Source: Prunella strophiata
Lineage: Eukaryota > Chordata > Aves > Passeriformes > Prunellidae
Assembly: GCA_036583965.1 (NCBI GenBank)
Contig: JAZBQD010000034.1
Span: forward strand, 14,445,040-14,509,039
Direction of reading: 5' to 3'
DNA length: 64,000 bases
Below are positions 12,806 through 26,671 of this stretch, piece after piece. The position numbers and the translations under genes are program-made. The stretch's first letter is position 1. Every line of letters starts with the position of its first letter. The notes under the pieces are model-generated. The model was given only the letters and a program-made list of their open reading frames with translations. It did not search any database and had not been told where the DNA came from.

Positions 12806-12882
12806 AGATGAAGGAACAATGTGCAGATGTCCACCCAGTAGCTGAGATGAAGGATTAAGCACAGATGTCCAGCCTAGGGCTG
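12806..12882 (+). repeat. Imperfect tandem duplication, two units of 38-39 bp
   Basis: Unit 1 (12806-12844) and unit 2 (12845-12882) both begin AGATGAAGGA, share CAGATGTCC in the middle and end in a GCTG word, with substitutions and a one-base length difference between. They are head to tail with no spacer. This is a small local duplication that has since diverged; no function is evident. Confidence 0.7.
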
Positions 12883-15800
12883 AAACATCCCCTTTGTTAT
12901 AAATGTTTAAAAGTTAAAATTTTACAGCTTCTCTTACAGTAAACACCAAACAGTGAATATGCATTACTGTGCTAATCAAGGCTGTGGGAGGGGTGGGCTG
13001 TCAAGCAGCCCCTGAACTTTCCAGAATGACTAACTCTTAACTCAGATTAAGAGTTCTTGCCATGCCAGGGGTTCCTGCTGGGAATTATGAACTGAATGGA
13101 AAATGATGAATTTCCAGATATCATGCAAAGACATCAGAAAAATATCTGCAGAAAGTTGGAGGCTGAAGGAAAATGCCACAAACTCTTCTGAAGCAATTCA
13201 GAGCCCCTGTTCCAAATGCTCCAACAAAGTCTTAGTGTAAGTTTCATTTCATGACTTTCTACACAGCTCTTAATTCCAATTTTCATTTTACCCTACTTTA
13301 CTGGCACATGAGTATACAGATCATTACTAAAAATCCTGCTTAAAGGCCCTAACTAATAGAAAATCTCTACTGTGCTATGCATCATAAAGCAGATCATTTT
13401 TGCAAAGAAATTAGACTAGGAAAAGGTAGCTGTAACTTTATTAAAAAAGCAGAGCTAGGAATTTGCCTGAATCCCACAACTTTTGAAGCACTGACAGAGA
13501 TCAAATTGACTTTGCCTCCTGTACACTCCCTCACAAAGCGAATTTTTTCCTAGACTCACTACCCTCTTTCATACATCAACAGAAAATGAGCTCATTCAGT
13601 TCCTTCTTTAGTATGATTCAAGACATGAAACCTGAAGAATTTTAGATCTGAAACCCTAAATTAAATACAAAATATAATTCCTTCATCAAGCTGATAATAT
13701 AAGGCAAAAGGATACTTTCTGTCCTGGTTCAATAGCTGTAAGCAATCAGATATTCAGTGGGCTACACCAATAACTACAATTTTAATTTTTCTGAAAAACT
13801 GTATTTTAAATGGCAAGAATATCTATTTCCTTCTAGCAGTGCTCTGAACAGGTCATATTTATGTTAGTAGCAATAATTAATTTCATTCTATAACTGCAAA
13901 TGGAACCATTAATATTCAGTAAAGAATACACTGCCTGTAATGTCTATTTATGGAGTTGCTCCCTTCCTATGTTTCAATCCAATCACTTCTGCACATGCTG
14001 TTTACAGCCAGGTGTCACATGGTGCCTCCCTTGCCCTTCATCAGTGCCCTTAAAGCCAATTTTCCTATGATCACTCTCTTTTCCTCCTCAGTTCTAAGAT
14101 CAATCAACACAGGATCATTAGTGATGCAGGATTTAGCTACATCATAGAAACTTTGTGACCACAAACATAAGCAGGAGCAATTTCTGAAGCTTTTTAAGAC
14201 AGCAGAAGAAAAACTAATATTTTACAGGATTTTTCCCTATTAATATGGAAAAATCATGAGTTCAGAACACTCATTTGTTTCATAGTAAGCGTCTTAGCTT
14301 GTGTTCAGGGTAGTTGAAAATGTTGCATGTGATCCACTGTATCCATCACAGTCTCTTTTCTCACATTTCTTAAAGTTTCTTTGAGCTGCACATTTGCTTT
14401 TATAAATATGCCACTCACAAACATATCCCTGTGTTAAATATACCCCTGAACCTGTGGCTGTAACATAGAAAATCAAGAGAAATTAAACACTATTTTTTTA
14501 TTTAAAAAAAATAGAGATTTTCTTTTGACATATCTGATCTCAAGTCAGTAGTCTTCATAAGACAAATGAAACACAAAATGTCACCAGTACCACAGGAGAG
14601 AATTGCCACAGTACAGCTATGGTTACAAATTTTAGGAAGGCAGCCAGCACCACTGGGGACATCACTCCAGAGTCCCCAAGTGCCCCCTGCCCTGGGCAGC
14701 ACAGGGGGCTAAGGATCAGCCCACCCAAACTCCAGCCTTTGCTGGGGACAAACTGCAAAGAATGTGTTGGATTATATGTAAAGTTTTTTCCATCCTGGGC
14801 ATGTGAGTGAGTTTGGAGCTGTGGCTCTGATTCTTTTATGTTTTGTACCTAATTTTATAAATAAAATAAACCCCACACACATTAGATATCCTTCAGATTC
14901 TTGAAATATGGAGTGCTTGCAAAATCACTCTACAGTTGGTGCAAGACTTATTTAGAAATAATGAATGGCAACTGATTTAGTAAGAAGGCAGGATGTGAGG
15001 AGTCAGGTTGGCTTTACCTGCTTTACCTGCCTGTCAGAAATCCCTAAGAGAAGCTGCCTATCATCTCTGGGCATGCCATGCCAGACTGCTGTCTCTTCTA
15101 AGCACAGAGAAGGAAATGGAACAGAAACACAGCAAATATCCCCAAAAGGAAAATTAACTTAATTTTAAATAACTGCTTTAGACCTAGAGCAGAGATTTGC
15201 TCATGGAAGCACTGCTAATGAACTTTATACCAGAAGACAGTAGCAGCCATTGGAGCAAATGGTATCCAATAATCTTGACATGGTAAAGCTACAGTAAACA
15301 ACAGCTGATGACTGAAAAAATGCCCAGTTGTGACCACACAGACCTGGAGTGAATCAGTCACATCTTTAACCTCAGAAAAGACATTAGTGAAAGATGAACA
15401 TGTATTGAAATTGAATGAAAATATTTATACTTCTTCCAGCTGCTTCCCTGGCAGGTAGCAATCACCAGTCCATTTAGGCCAAATCATTACTCCTAAACTC
15501 AGTGACATCTGGTAGAAGAGGAAACTTGAAGCAAACCAGGGAGAGCAATCTACAAATAAATCAGTATATTTTGCATCTTGTTTATTACCAGCAATGGGCA
15601 CACTTGTTTCCAGATGCCAGCAGTAACACACAGATGCTGAAAGTGAAAACTTGTCTACATTTACTCCCTGGAGAATCTGAAGAAATCAGCTTTATTCACG
15701 AAACAGGGATGAACATTCTCTTTTTCACCAGGCTCCAGAAGATTTAGTACAGTAGGTGACAAAATCTGTGTAACATAAATTGTCAAACAAATGAATAAAA

Positions 15801-16967
15801 ACAAAGAAAGAGCTAGAGCTGCTCACTAGACATCAAGCCCCTTAAGAGCACATCACGTCACGGGGGTATGAAACTTTAATAATGTGAAATTTGTACTGCC
15901 CTTGCAGAAAGCAGTTTGTTTAACACAAACATGAACTTTGGCTGGTTTTTGTAATATCATTGTGCTATATCACATTTCAAACTAGGATGCCCTTTGTAGT
16001 GGGACAACTCTGGCTCTCCAGTAAAAGTATTTCCCTTTATATCTCACTCATTAGATGTGGAAGAAGCATCCTCCCCTAGAGTTAAGTGATTTAGGAATCA
16101 CAGTTGTTATATTGCAAGAAGACATTATCAAGGTTCCTACTTTCACTGCTCTACTTATTTCCATTTCACTCTACTTTACAGTTTGCCCCTTGCTTCTACT
16201 TTCCTGCTTTCTTCAGATTACATCCTAAATATCAGCTGCCAACACTCCAACCTACTTACAGCCCATCTGGTGGGAAGGAATTGCTGCAGACTCTCAACTT
16301 ACCACCCCATCCAACCCATAGCAGTATTTTATTTAATATTTTTGTCATCTAGAAACCTACTGCAGAATAAATATCTTTACAAGTATCTTCTGTTGTTTAA
16401 CTAAATAGATGTTGGCCTGGTCCCAGACAGAATGTTGTTTGAGTTTTCTGTTATGGGGAAAATTCAGCAAATCCTCCAGAACCTTGAAGGTTAGGTATTT
16501 TTCTCTCTTCAGATGAGAAGCAGTGAGGCTTTAATATGTGCAACTATACATAATGCTTCAGCTCTTGGGTGCCTAACCTGGATTTTCACCAATTTGAGAT
16601 CCTTGTCACCTCAAGGTTAAGCCAGTCTAAAAAGGAGATAAAATCAAGCAATTTATTCCCTGTGTCCTAATCCTGGAAGGGGCAGATTTAGCTCTTCATA
16701 TATCAAAATTCAGGAATGGTATCTTAGACATCATCCTTTACTCCAGTGGGTGTTTCATATCTCATGCATCTGTGGAGGTAAAACTAAAAAGTTTTATTTC
16801 TAGAGAGAAGTTTGAACAATCCCTAGCAATTTCCAGGGGTCCTTATGTGGATGGGAAGAGGAAGGATCTCACACTTTTCTTTCTTCCCTGAGTGTTAAAA
16901 CTCAGTTTGGTGTGTCCCTAGGAGTGGAACATATACACACTATCTCAAATGATACAAAATCAATGAA
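12883..16967. other. Noncoding AT-rich unique DNA
   Basis: No gene is supported. Frames stay under 82 codons and are scattered on both strands. A CRE/XBP1-like TCACGTCA at 15853-15860 sits beside two CpGs. I recognised no transposon in this stretch. Confidence 0.5.
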
Positions 16968-17095
16968 AATCATAGAATATCCTGAGTAGGAAGGGACACA
17001 AAGATGGTTAAATCTAATTCCTGGTCCTGCACAGGACAGCCCCAAAATCACACCTTGTGCCTGAGAGCATTGTCCAAACACTTCTTGAACTCAGG
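16968..17095 (-). mobile_element. CR1 LINE 3' end, 5'-truncated
   Basis: About 128 bases of an avian CR1 retrotransposon 3' end, inserted antisense. On the minus strand it ends in ATATTCTATGATT, the diagnostic CR1 terminus built from ATTCTATG-type units. On the plus strand the words GGAAGGGAC, CCTGCACAGGACA and CCTGAGAGCATTGTCCAAAC match the CR1 tip common in songbirds. It carries no coding sequence. GAAAAT occurs at both edges (16965-16970 and 17095-17100) and could be a short target-site duplication. Confidence 0.9.
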
Positions 17096-18699
17096 AAAAT
17101 AAAAAGATTTAGTGACAGCATTTTGGTGAGGCAGCAGATATCAAAATAAAAAAAAAAAATTACATATTAGAATAAAACTAGAATTTAAATTAGTTTGTAT
17201 ACATAAGGAGGATAAAAGTGCTGCCAGTTGAAAGGAGAGGAAACATTCAGTTGATGTATTATAGGTAATTACAATAACATTCTGAAAAGAAAACTAAATA
17301 TATTGTTTGCCTGATTAGTAACTTAATTTACCTGCTCATTTGTTAATAACCTAGAAGACCCTGCTGATGGTTGCATAATTTCATGACTTGCAACACAGTG
17401 GAAGGTTAGACCCAAACACATTATAAGCCTCTCATCTGCAGAAAACTTCAAATTTCTTACTTCAAAAAAGTTAGTATTTATCACTTCAGTGGGAAATCTC
17501 CACTTTAAGGTTATAATGATGAGCCAAAAGACAGCTTTAAAGAGATCCAAGTATATAATTCTAATAAATAATGTATAAATAAAAGTCCACAAAAAATCAG
17601 GACTTTTTAATTGCCTTGACCTCACATACTCTCACAGAGCAAGGCCTCTGCCACCACACAGAGATAGGATGAAGTGAATTTGCTCCTATTCAGACACCAC
17701 CCTATATTTGATTTACTGTCTGCACTGGAAGGATTAATGTAACAGCAGTTTGCCAACTGTCTACCACAGTGTGTCAGAAAGGAAGAGAACACCAGGACTA
17801 TTTTCTCAGTGTACTCATCTCCCACCTGTGGAGTCAAAATGAAACTTCAACAGTCAAAACACCATAATTCCTGTCAAACACAGTGTTGAGGAAAGCATAG
17901 ACTTCAGGCACATTGTATGAGCCCTAATTTACCTTGTTTTATTAAAATGCACAAAGCTGGGCTGAGAATATTTTTAAGAACATACGAATTGTTCTGCTCC
18001 CAGGTGATTTGTGCATCTCTTAACTTTGAGATTTTGTCAGAGTTTTGTCAACCCCCTTACCTATACATAGCAAGCCTTTAATCCTAAAGCTAAACCACAG
18101 CTAGTACTTTTGTGGTTGGAGTAGGTGAAAACCTTTTTTAAAATTTTTATTATTGTGGAGTTTTTTGTCAGCTCTCCATATTAAGAATTAGGGATCATCT
18201 GGGAATTCAGAAAGGAGATTCAGCAAAGAAAATAAAACCAACTGGCAATTAAATATAAGGTAAATGGATATGACAGTATTAACTTGAGTCTGCAGGCAAC
18301 AGCAGCCCCCCCAAAATGGAACTTTTCATTTTATCTATGATTCTGAAGTAAAGCAACCTTAAGTTGAAAAGTTTCTCTTCTTCACATTATTTAAATTTGA
18401 GGGCAGACAAATTTTAAAGTCACAGGAACTATAAGAACTTCTAAGTTACTAAGTGGAACTTGGAATTGTAACTTGTACAAATCACTGTGACAAAAATGAA
18501 TACAGTACACAGAGTTCTGGAATCAGCCTGCTCTGAGCTGTTTGCAAGCCCCAGGGTTGATCCTGACACACTATAAAGCAAGACCTAAACCACCACAGGG
18601 TAAGAGATCTTAAGGGAAGAACTGTTGAAAAGCTTGTTTTGCATGCATAGCTTTAAAAATGCTGAGTAGCCATATTTCCAGTATGATACAGGGGGGAAA
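17096..18699. other. Noncoding AT-rich unique DNA
   Basis: No gene is seen. Minus-strand frames at 17323-17625 (100 codons) and 17622-17837 (71 codons) lack any recognised domain and show no clear splice context. A short A run lies at about 17150-17160. Confidence 0.5.
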
Positions 18700-19110
18700 A
18701 GAAATCAACTGCTAGGTTAACAAACCCATTTTCCCCTCTGATTTCTTTGATTTAAGATTAATATAATCCAGTTTGTTTCATGATATGAAATCCAATTTGA
18801 TATCTGAGTCTCAAGGACACATGAATGTAAAAGCAAAGGCTTTTCAAACTGATTTTTACGTGCATATTGGCTATTACTCCATGACTAAGATCTATAAATC
18901 TCTAACTTGAAAGACTAATAGCTCTTATTGATTATAGTTTGATCATGCAAGATAAAGCAAGTGGCAATAATAAATCACCTTTATGGATTATTTGTGTTCA
19001 TCAAGTGAATGGGATTAAATGTATGTTTGACATATTTGTTGATGAATCTGATTTTTATGTAAAGATGTTTCTGTGTATAATCTGTTAATGAACTGTCACA
19101 CAGAAAAGGA
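18700..19110. other. Candidate conserved noncoding element
   Basis: High-complexity AT-rich sequence with no repeat signature. It carries a dense mix of motifs typical of developmental enhancers: TTTATGG and AATAAATCA (HOX/CDX-like), GGATTA (OTX/PITX-like), TGACAT (MEIS-like) and several TAAT cores. Long frames are absent on both strands. Such blocks in vertebrate gene deserts are often deeply conserved enhancers. The motifs are seen; conservation is a guess that a cross-species alignment would settle. Confidence 0.25.
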
Positions 19111-22100
19111 AGAAACATTTTCAGTCAGTTTAAACCATCAGTCTTCTGTCTCAAGAGCAAACACTGGGAAATACTGGCACATAAATCATCATTTGCCCTA
19201 GAAACTTGGTTTTACATTAAGTTAATTAAAAGGCTGCATGAAAACACCACTGAAATTCACTAAATGGATGCAACTATACCAGGCAGATTACCTGTACCTA
19301 CTCTAACTGTGCATACAACAGCTTTTCTGTGATAATCTTAGGAATTAAACTCTTACATGACAATCATTTTACAATTTACCTAGATTATCACCTGGAGTCA
19401 CCCAGGAGATATTTGCAACTTGATATGAAGAATAGTTCCTCACTGAATTTACCACTTTTGAAAATTATGCCAAGATATTCAGGATTTTTTTTCCCCCACA
19501 AATATAACTACTTTAGCACTTTTCATTTTTCTGTGAAAACCCCCAGAAATAAAAGAGATACAAAAATTCTTCATCCTTCTAAACTCTATTACTATTACTC
19601 CCAGAGCTGGGATAAACTGCATTTGCAATATACATTCTAAGGTGATTAGCTAAAATTCTGAATTTTGGTGAAATATAACACAGTACTTAAGACCACAATC
19701 CTAAATTTACCTTGGAAGAAGTGCAGTGTTACCCACCTCAGTCTTCCCAAAGTCTCCTCCCACCTGACACTTGTGTCTAGCTTTTCTCTCTCCAACCTTC
19801 CTGCCCCACTTGCTCTTTCCTCTTTTGTTCATCTGCTTTCTTAAGAAAAAGAAATATGGGGGTTTTGTTAGCCCGTGCTTTTATGTGAGCAAACAGAACT
19901 TGACTCTTCAGTCCCCATAAAAATCTGCCGTGTAATGCTTGGGAAAAAAAAGAAAAATATTAAGGGCCTTAATTATGGGCTGTCTGAAAGTGCTTGTGTG
20001 GCAAAGTGGCCATGATTTTTAAACTAATCACCACTGGTCAAAGGAACTTGCAACATTTTCCTATCATTTTTTACAACATCCACTGTGTCAGAAATACTTC
20101 GCCCATTTTCCCAAGAGAAGCAGAGGCACAACCCACCCCAGCAGCTGACGGCTGAATTCACTGCTTCAGCCACACACATTTACTTCTGAACCTGAACTGC
20201 AATTCACCATTTCATCCACTGCTGGAACAAAACCTTGTCTCCAAGAGAGTTGGCTGAGCAGTAAGATTATACGATGTCAGGAGGTTGTATTTCCATTACA
20301 TTACAGATTTCAGAAAACAATGACCTTATTATGGTAAGTCATGTCCCCAGAGAACACTTGAGCTGTACTCGGGGAGGCTTGAAGTTACAGAGACAACAGA
20401 GCATAGGGTGGGAAGAGCATTCTGAAAAGTGGGAGAAGAGAAAATTTGCCATCCCTCCCCTCACCTGAAAATTAAAAACTGGTTTCTATGGCAAATGGAG
20501 AGATAAGGTATGTGTGGATAATAGCTAATAAAATCAAACAAACTATAAGGTAAACCATGTCAGTTCTTGATTCCAACCAGGAGCTCTGAGACCATTCAGG
20601 ATACTGCTCAGGTCAAAAAGACTTCATCAAGACATTGAAAAAATAAGCTTATAAAACAAAACATCAGCAGCAAACACAGATTTTTGGTGTTTAGAAAGAA
20701 CAGCACATTCAATAACTTTTAACCAATGAAAACTAATTTCCTTTCTAGGCAGCAATGACTGCTGACACTCTCCATCTCCTGAATCGTTAAAATTCAAAGC
20801 AAGTGTGATAGAGCGTTGGTAAAAGTCATTAGACAGTCAAAGGGAAGAGCTTGCAATCCTGGAATAACAATTAATTCAAATCAATACAGGAATTAGAAGG
20901 AAAGATTAGAAACGGCTGAAATTTACCCAGTGAGAACTAATTTATATTTTTAGCAAAATGAATCCTGATAGACAATCAGTAAAGCTCCAATTAAGAGTCA
21001 AGTTGAAGTTTTCCAACTTATTTTTAGAACACGGTGTTAATATACTGCCAGTCTTCAGAATCAAATATATGTAGTAAACCACTGTGAAAATTTGAAGCAC
21101 AGCTCTAGGGATGCAACAAAGAAAAGAAAATGTGGAAGAAGTAAAAAAAATGGACAAGATTAGATTATTTAAGAGGTCTGAGCAGTTTTTTTCTCCCATA
21201 ATATGTGACAGGAAGACTGTACTGAAATATTTAAGCCTCACAGAAGAATCACTCATGATATGTTGGAAGGAATGCATTTGCTCTCAGAGTGATTATGAAG
21301 AGATGAGCTGGTGCTTGATAAGCAGTGACATGGGCAGGCTCCACATGGGCAGGAGCTTCTGCTGCTGCCCTTGCTGCAGGTTTTGGTTACAGCTCAACAC
21401 ATACACCCACAATGAACCCCTACTCATTCTCTCAAACAGAAACAGCACACTGTAAAATTCAATGCAAGAATTCAAAACAATTTTCCCTCTGGATATCTAC
21501 CAAAAAATTCTCATTATGTATCAAGGCTGACATGCAAAGCTTTGCAACATTTGAGGTAATCATCTGAACTTTACCCTCAACAAATCATATAAACAACAAC
21601 TCTCTACTTCGTGTTGCAATCCTCCTCTCCTGTTTTTTTTCTCTTCATTTGACAACAGAGAACATTCTGATGCTTTTCTTTTTTTCTTCTCTGTGAAAAG
21701 GGCAATAAAAAGTGGAAAATGCACATGCACACCAGCAGGTGACAGCCTGTTATGACTGTGAATTATTTGAGGAAAGAGCTGTTCTTAGGGTTCTTCTGAA
21801 AGCATTTGACATATTGCTGGTATTTTGAAAACCAGAAAGCCACTACTGTGAGCAATCATAACAAAGCATTTCCTTATAATATTTTTTTTTAACAGAGGAT
21901 GACATTACCAAATACATTTCTTGCTTCTCCACCCATCACATTTGCCTAAAGCATCACAACAGTGAATTAACAAACCTCATACTATTATCTCTGGTGTGAT
22001 GAAAGGTCACTCCTAAAAGCACTCCTCTGCTATGCCTGCAGATTTCTGGAAAGAGAATAAAACTCCCAAGGAAGCTGTGTCTCTTTCCATGTCTAAAGAT

Positions 22101-25100
22101 TTGAACAACCCCAACTGATCTGATAATAAGGACAACTGGAATTTCTAAGAAAAGGATAGCTTGCAGACCCCCACCTCCTGCATATATCATAACATGAATG
22201 GGACATTTAAAGGATGAGTTCCATCAGCAGTCTGGAATGTTTAGAGGAAGGACAATGCATTCAGGGAAGGCTCTTCAAATGACCCTTGAGAAGCCATTTG
22301 CTTCAAACAAATCCATTTGTGCAAACACTGACATGAAAGTGTGCTGGCCAACTCTGTCTTAGTGCCATGAGGTCACTGAGACACCACACAGGAGAGATGT
22401 GAGCAGGAAAAGAGCTCTTCCCCCTTCCCAGCACAGGAAACTGAGTCAGGTAGCAGGAGGCTGGCACAAATGAGATTACTTGGAGGCAAGAAATATTACA
22501 TGAGATGTTGACAAGAAACACTTTCAGCTCACTAGTTTGTGAAACCATTATAAAAGAAACACCTTTGGATTGCTCCTTTCTCACATTTTGTCATGAGTTC
22601 CCCCTGCAGGCCTTTGCCATTTATGTATGAAGCACAGAGCTATTTCTTTCCAATTTTTCAAAGTCTTAGCCAGATCTTTCGTGGTGGTTCCCTTTCAAGA
22701 CCAGCTGTGTTCAACCACCCCAACTGCTCCACTGCTGCTGCTTTTTCAAGCAGAAGTTTCCTGCTGTCCCCTTGGAGCATTTGCCCAATGATTGCTGAGC
22801 ACATGAGAGGAGAGAAAGGAGGGGAAATACAGCAGCATTCAAAAAAACCCAGAGGCATCACAGGGAACCTTTACCTAGAGCTAAATAGGGATGCAGGAGA
22901 AAGGAAGAGATGAAGCCACAAAGACTATAATGGGGTTGAAGGGAGTAAAGAGAGAGAAAAGGATATCTATGGCATGTAGCACAGGAAAGTTTAAACATCT
23001 TCCTCTTCTGAAAATGTATCTATGACTTGGAAATAAATCATCCAGTTCAACCAGCCTAAAAATGTCTAGCACATCTGCAAAATAACATTGGACCAGAGAA
23101 TACCAAGATGTTTTCACTTTCTTTTTAAACCAATTTCCTATTGATGATCTCTTCAAAGGACCTCAACTTCTTTTTTTCATTCTTGAAACTCTCATTGAGA
23201 TTGGTGGACTGGTTTCTTGCACTATAACCATGACAGCTGACTACCTTTAAAAATGGGGAAACACTGACAGCACATTAAGCCTCAAGCTACATTTGCTTCA
23301 CAGTCAGAAATCTGAGAAAACTAATAATCCTTTTCTAGCAAATTTTCTAGAAATGAGTGAAAAGTCGCACATATTCTTTGGTGTTAGCAACTCAGTGATG
23401 AGGATGGGAGATGAGAATATCAGCATGGCATTTGTGCAATTGCTAAACACACAATGTATCAAGTGTTGTTAATGATCCTAGCACTTACTGAGAACTGAAC
23501 AATATAATATTAAAAGCATATTGTAGTTCTATCTCCTCAGAGGAGAAAGGGAGGGGAGTGATTGCAAGGGAAGACATATGACATGTCTGAACATGAAAAG
23601 CTGCAAAATGCCCTTGTACTTCGTGCAGAACTGAAATTTTAAGGAATGGTTCTAATGCAAGTTTTGAAAACTGAAGGGATTTAAGGAATTTTGGTGCTAT
23701 CTACCTGTTCAAGCCCCTCTCAAATTCAATTAAGAAGATTTGCTGCAGCTGTATGCTTGGATTTCTGCCTTAGCTGGACTGGAAACTGGTAGACTGGTGA
23801 AAGATAGCACAGAGCAGCAGCAGAGAACTTCAGCAGGGTCACAGCCTCACCTGTGCCAACTGCAGCAGAAGTCCTGCACTGAAATAATGATGAGAAGCCA
23901 GAGCAGATGTGAGTGTGTTATCATAACTGTGCTGGGAGCAGTGCTTAATTAGAAGATAAGGAAAATGTATTAGTACAGGAAAAATAATGAATTCATAAAA
24001 TAGAGTACGTTTGAAAAAAAAAAAAAAATGCTGGGGAGAACACCAAAGGTTACCTAAGGGGCAACTGCAATTCCCAGTCTTAACCATATCTAAGTTTAGG
24101 GTGGTAAAAGCACTTTTTGAAGTTTCTTTAGTTAAAATTAAAAACAAAAGGCTTCTGAGAAGTTCAAGATATTTTACTATTCCTGACGTGCACTTTGTTT
24201 CTGTTCATACTTGGGTAGCAATGAAATCATTACCCTGACTGCCATTGTTCAAAATGGAAGCTCTTCATCTGAAAACAGACATTTTCTTCAATTATTTTCC
24301 CATGTCACAAAGTTACTTGGTTTGGTGTTTACTACCAGCACAGGTGCTTTATGAAAAACATGCAGCTCACTGCAGGACTTATGGATGGGGATTTCAGTTG
24401 TTGCTATTTGAGACATTCCTTTCCTGTTCTGCCATTTTAGAAAATGTGGGATCATGAGTTTATTGATGGCCATTGTCATATAATCAAGGCAAACACAATA
24501 ACTGAATTGCATTTTGTATTCTCACTTGATTTTTTAAAAAATTTAATGCCTAAAAATCTGTGAAAACCTCAGCAGCAAATTTTCTGCATGTCCCCAGGCA
24601 CAAACCAACCCAAGTGGCACTGAGATCTACAGCAAAACTCATGACTTAAGTAATTCCTGATTTTCTTCCTCATAGATCACTTATCACTTGCACTCTCTGT
24701 TATCTACTTCTCTGAAAGCTCTAGATCAGGAGATAGGAGGAGGAGGTTCAGGCTCCCTCCCTTGTGGTCACCACTCCAGGACTAAAGATGGTGCTGAGAA
24801 AACACCCACTTTGATTTCATTCTCAGGTTTGGTACATCTAAGACTGAGTTCTATAGCATGGAAACAAAGTGAGAACACAGAAAATCCCATTTGGTTCAGG
24901 TTTTGCTATTTATCCTTGTCTTCCCACAGGCATTTTCCAGGAATTTGGCAGAAGTTGCACTTTTTTTAAAGCAAAAGCATGATCATACAAAGTTAATATA
25001 CCCCTATCTAAAACTCATTAAATATTTAAACAAGGGATGGAACTATTGATTTTGCTCACAAAATTACACAGATTAATAGGAATTATTAAAATACAACATT

Positions 25101-26646
25101 TGACTCTTGTCACTCTAGAGTGCTGCTTCAGCAATCAGGATCTACAAAGTCAAGGAAACACTGAAGAGTCAGGGAACTTAGTAATTATCAATTAACTAAT
25201 GACCATTACTAACTATTATAAGCAGTCATTGCTCTTCTGTTCCCAAAATGGTGGAAGAAGGGCTGGATGTAATAACACCGACAGTTAAATATGTATAATT
25301 TTTTAAGCTTTAAAGTATTTTGCTTTTTACTCTTCCATTGAAAATGCTGACAATTCCAAAATATTTTGTAAAAAGCTTGAGTATGTTCTCAAAGATAAAG
25401 TTTCTTAGGAAGACAGAAACTTGTCTTTGGTGTAGACCACTAAGTAGCTGTGTGCTGACTACATGAAGAAAAATTGCTAATGTTTTCAGAAACCTAAGAT
25501 TTTCTAGTCAGGTTTCTAAGGCCCATCTTTTACCCTTATTTTTGGAAGGAATGGGAGTCATCTGAAAATCACCTACTTGTAACTTGTGTTAACCCAAGCA
25601 GTCATTTGCTATCATGTGTAATTATACTGGGCTGTCAACACTACTCAGAGTTACCAAGATTAATATCTTCCAAGGAGGTGCAAGTTTTAAATATGAAGAA
25701 TTTGTCAATTAAATAAACTGAGAAATGCATACTTAAAAAGGAAAGCAGAGCTGGGCCATTTCAGCACAGGATTGTAAAAGAAGCTTCAAGTGTGTCCAAA
25801 ACCCTGTGAACATTCAATGAGATTTGGGAAGCTATATCCCTTCTGCATCCGTGGAAATTCCCAACTTATTAAACACTGGCTACAACTCAAAATGATCGTG
25901 GTAAATTACACATTTTTGCTTTGATCTTTTGGGTCAATCCAAACCCCAAAGTGAAGCCAAATATGTGGCTTGGAAATCTGCAACAAGCTAAAAACAGAGG
26001 AAATTTTATCCCTGTCAAAGAGATTAGTAAAGCCCTACGTGGCTTGGCTGTAATCAGAGAGAGGAAATGCAAAGCTATCATATAAATTATACAGAACAAT
26101 GGCTTTGGTTAGAAAAACAGAACAATAACCCTTGGATGTTTCCTATGGAGGTGTTGCAACTAGTATGCAGTTTGAACTTGAATGAAAAGCAAAAACTACT
26201 AGCAAAAACTCAGGGCAAATTAACTTCCTGCAATCTTGGTCATGCCTGTGTTCTTTGGCTGCACAATTTTCAGCCCATTGACAGAAGGTGAGGCTCAAGA
26301 GTTTGCTGTCAGAATAAGAACACTGAGAACCAAACCAAACCAAACCAGTGCCTCATTATCACACCCACATAATTATCCACCAGCTTTTCCAAAGCACCTG
26401 TTTGCCCTCCTGTGCAAGTCAGCAGCACAGCTCTGTCCAGAGCTCTCCGAGTGCCCACAAGGGTGAAATGCTGCTTAAATCCTCACTAGCATTCAAGCTT
26501 GACCCTTAGAAGAAATAAATTTATTCTTTTCTTATGCCTCTACTCATCCTGCCTATAAACTATGTTAAAATGACAGAACTCAGAGCAGGACTTTGGTGAA
26601 AGTTTCCCTAAAATACCGAATTCAGCCCAGGATGGATGAGCTCTCT
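19111..26646. other. Noncoding AT-rich unique DNA
   Basis: About 7.5 kb without a supported gene. The longest frames (111 and 114 codons at 20942-21277 minus and 21111-21455 plus) overlap each other antisense and have no domain. Short A or T runs are present, for example 15 A at 24014-24028. A GC-richer patch lies near 24740-24800. No mobile element was recognised. Confidence 0.5.
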
Positions 26647-26671
26647 GTAAAACTCACCTGGTGAGTTTTAC
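26647..26671. repeat. Perfect 25 bp palindrome (12 bp arms, 1 bp centre)
   Basis: GTAAAACTCACC, one T, then its exact reverse complement GGTGAGTTTTAC. The centre contains CACCTG, an E-box bound by ZEB/SNAI-type factors. Each arm also reads as a 5' splice donor, CTG/GTGAGT on the plus strand and CAG/GTGAGT on the minus strand. A perfect 12 bp inverted repeat around one base is unlikely at a given place by chance, but some are expected in long sequences. Role unknown. Confidence 0.9.

Noticed and set aside
12975..12998. G-rich stretch that might form a quadruplex
   Set aside because: Only three G runs of three or more; a fourth is missing.
14644..14662. REST-like half-sites AGCACC and GGACAT
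   Set aside because: Spacing of five bases is not the canonical two and the second half-site is imperfect.
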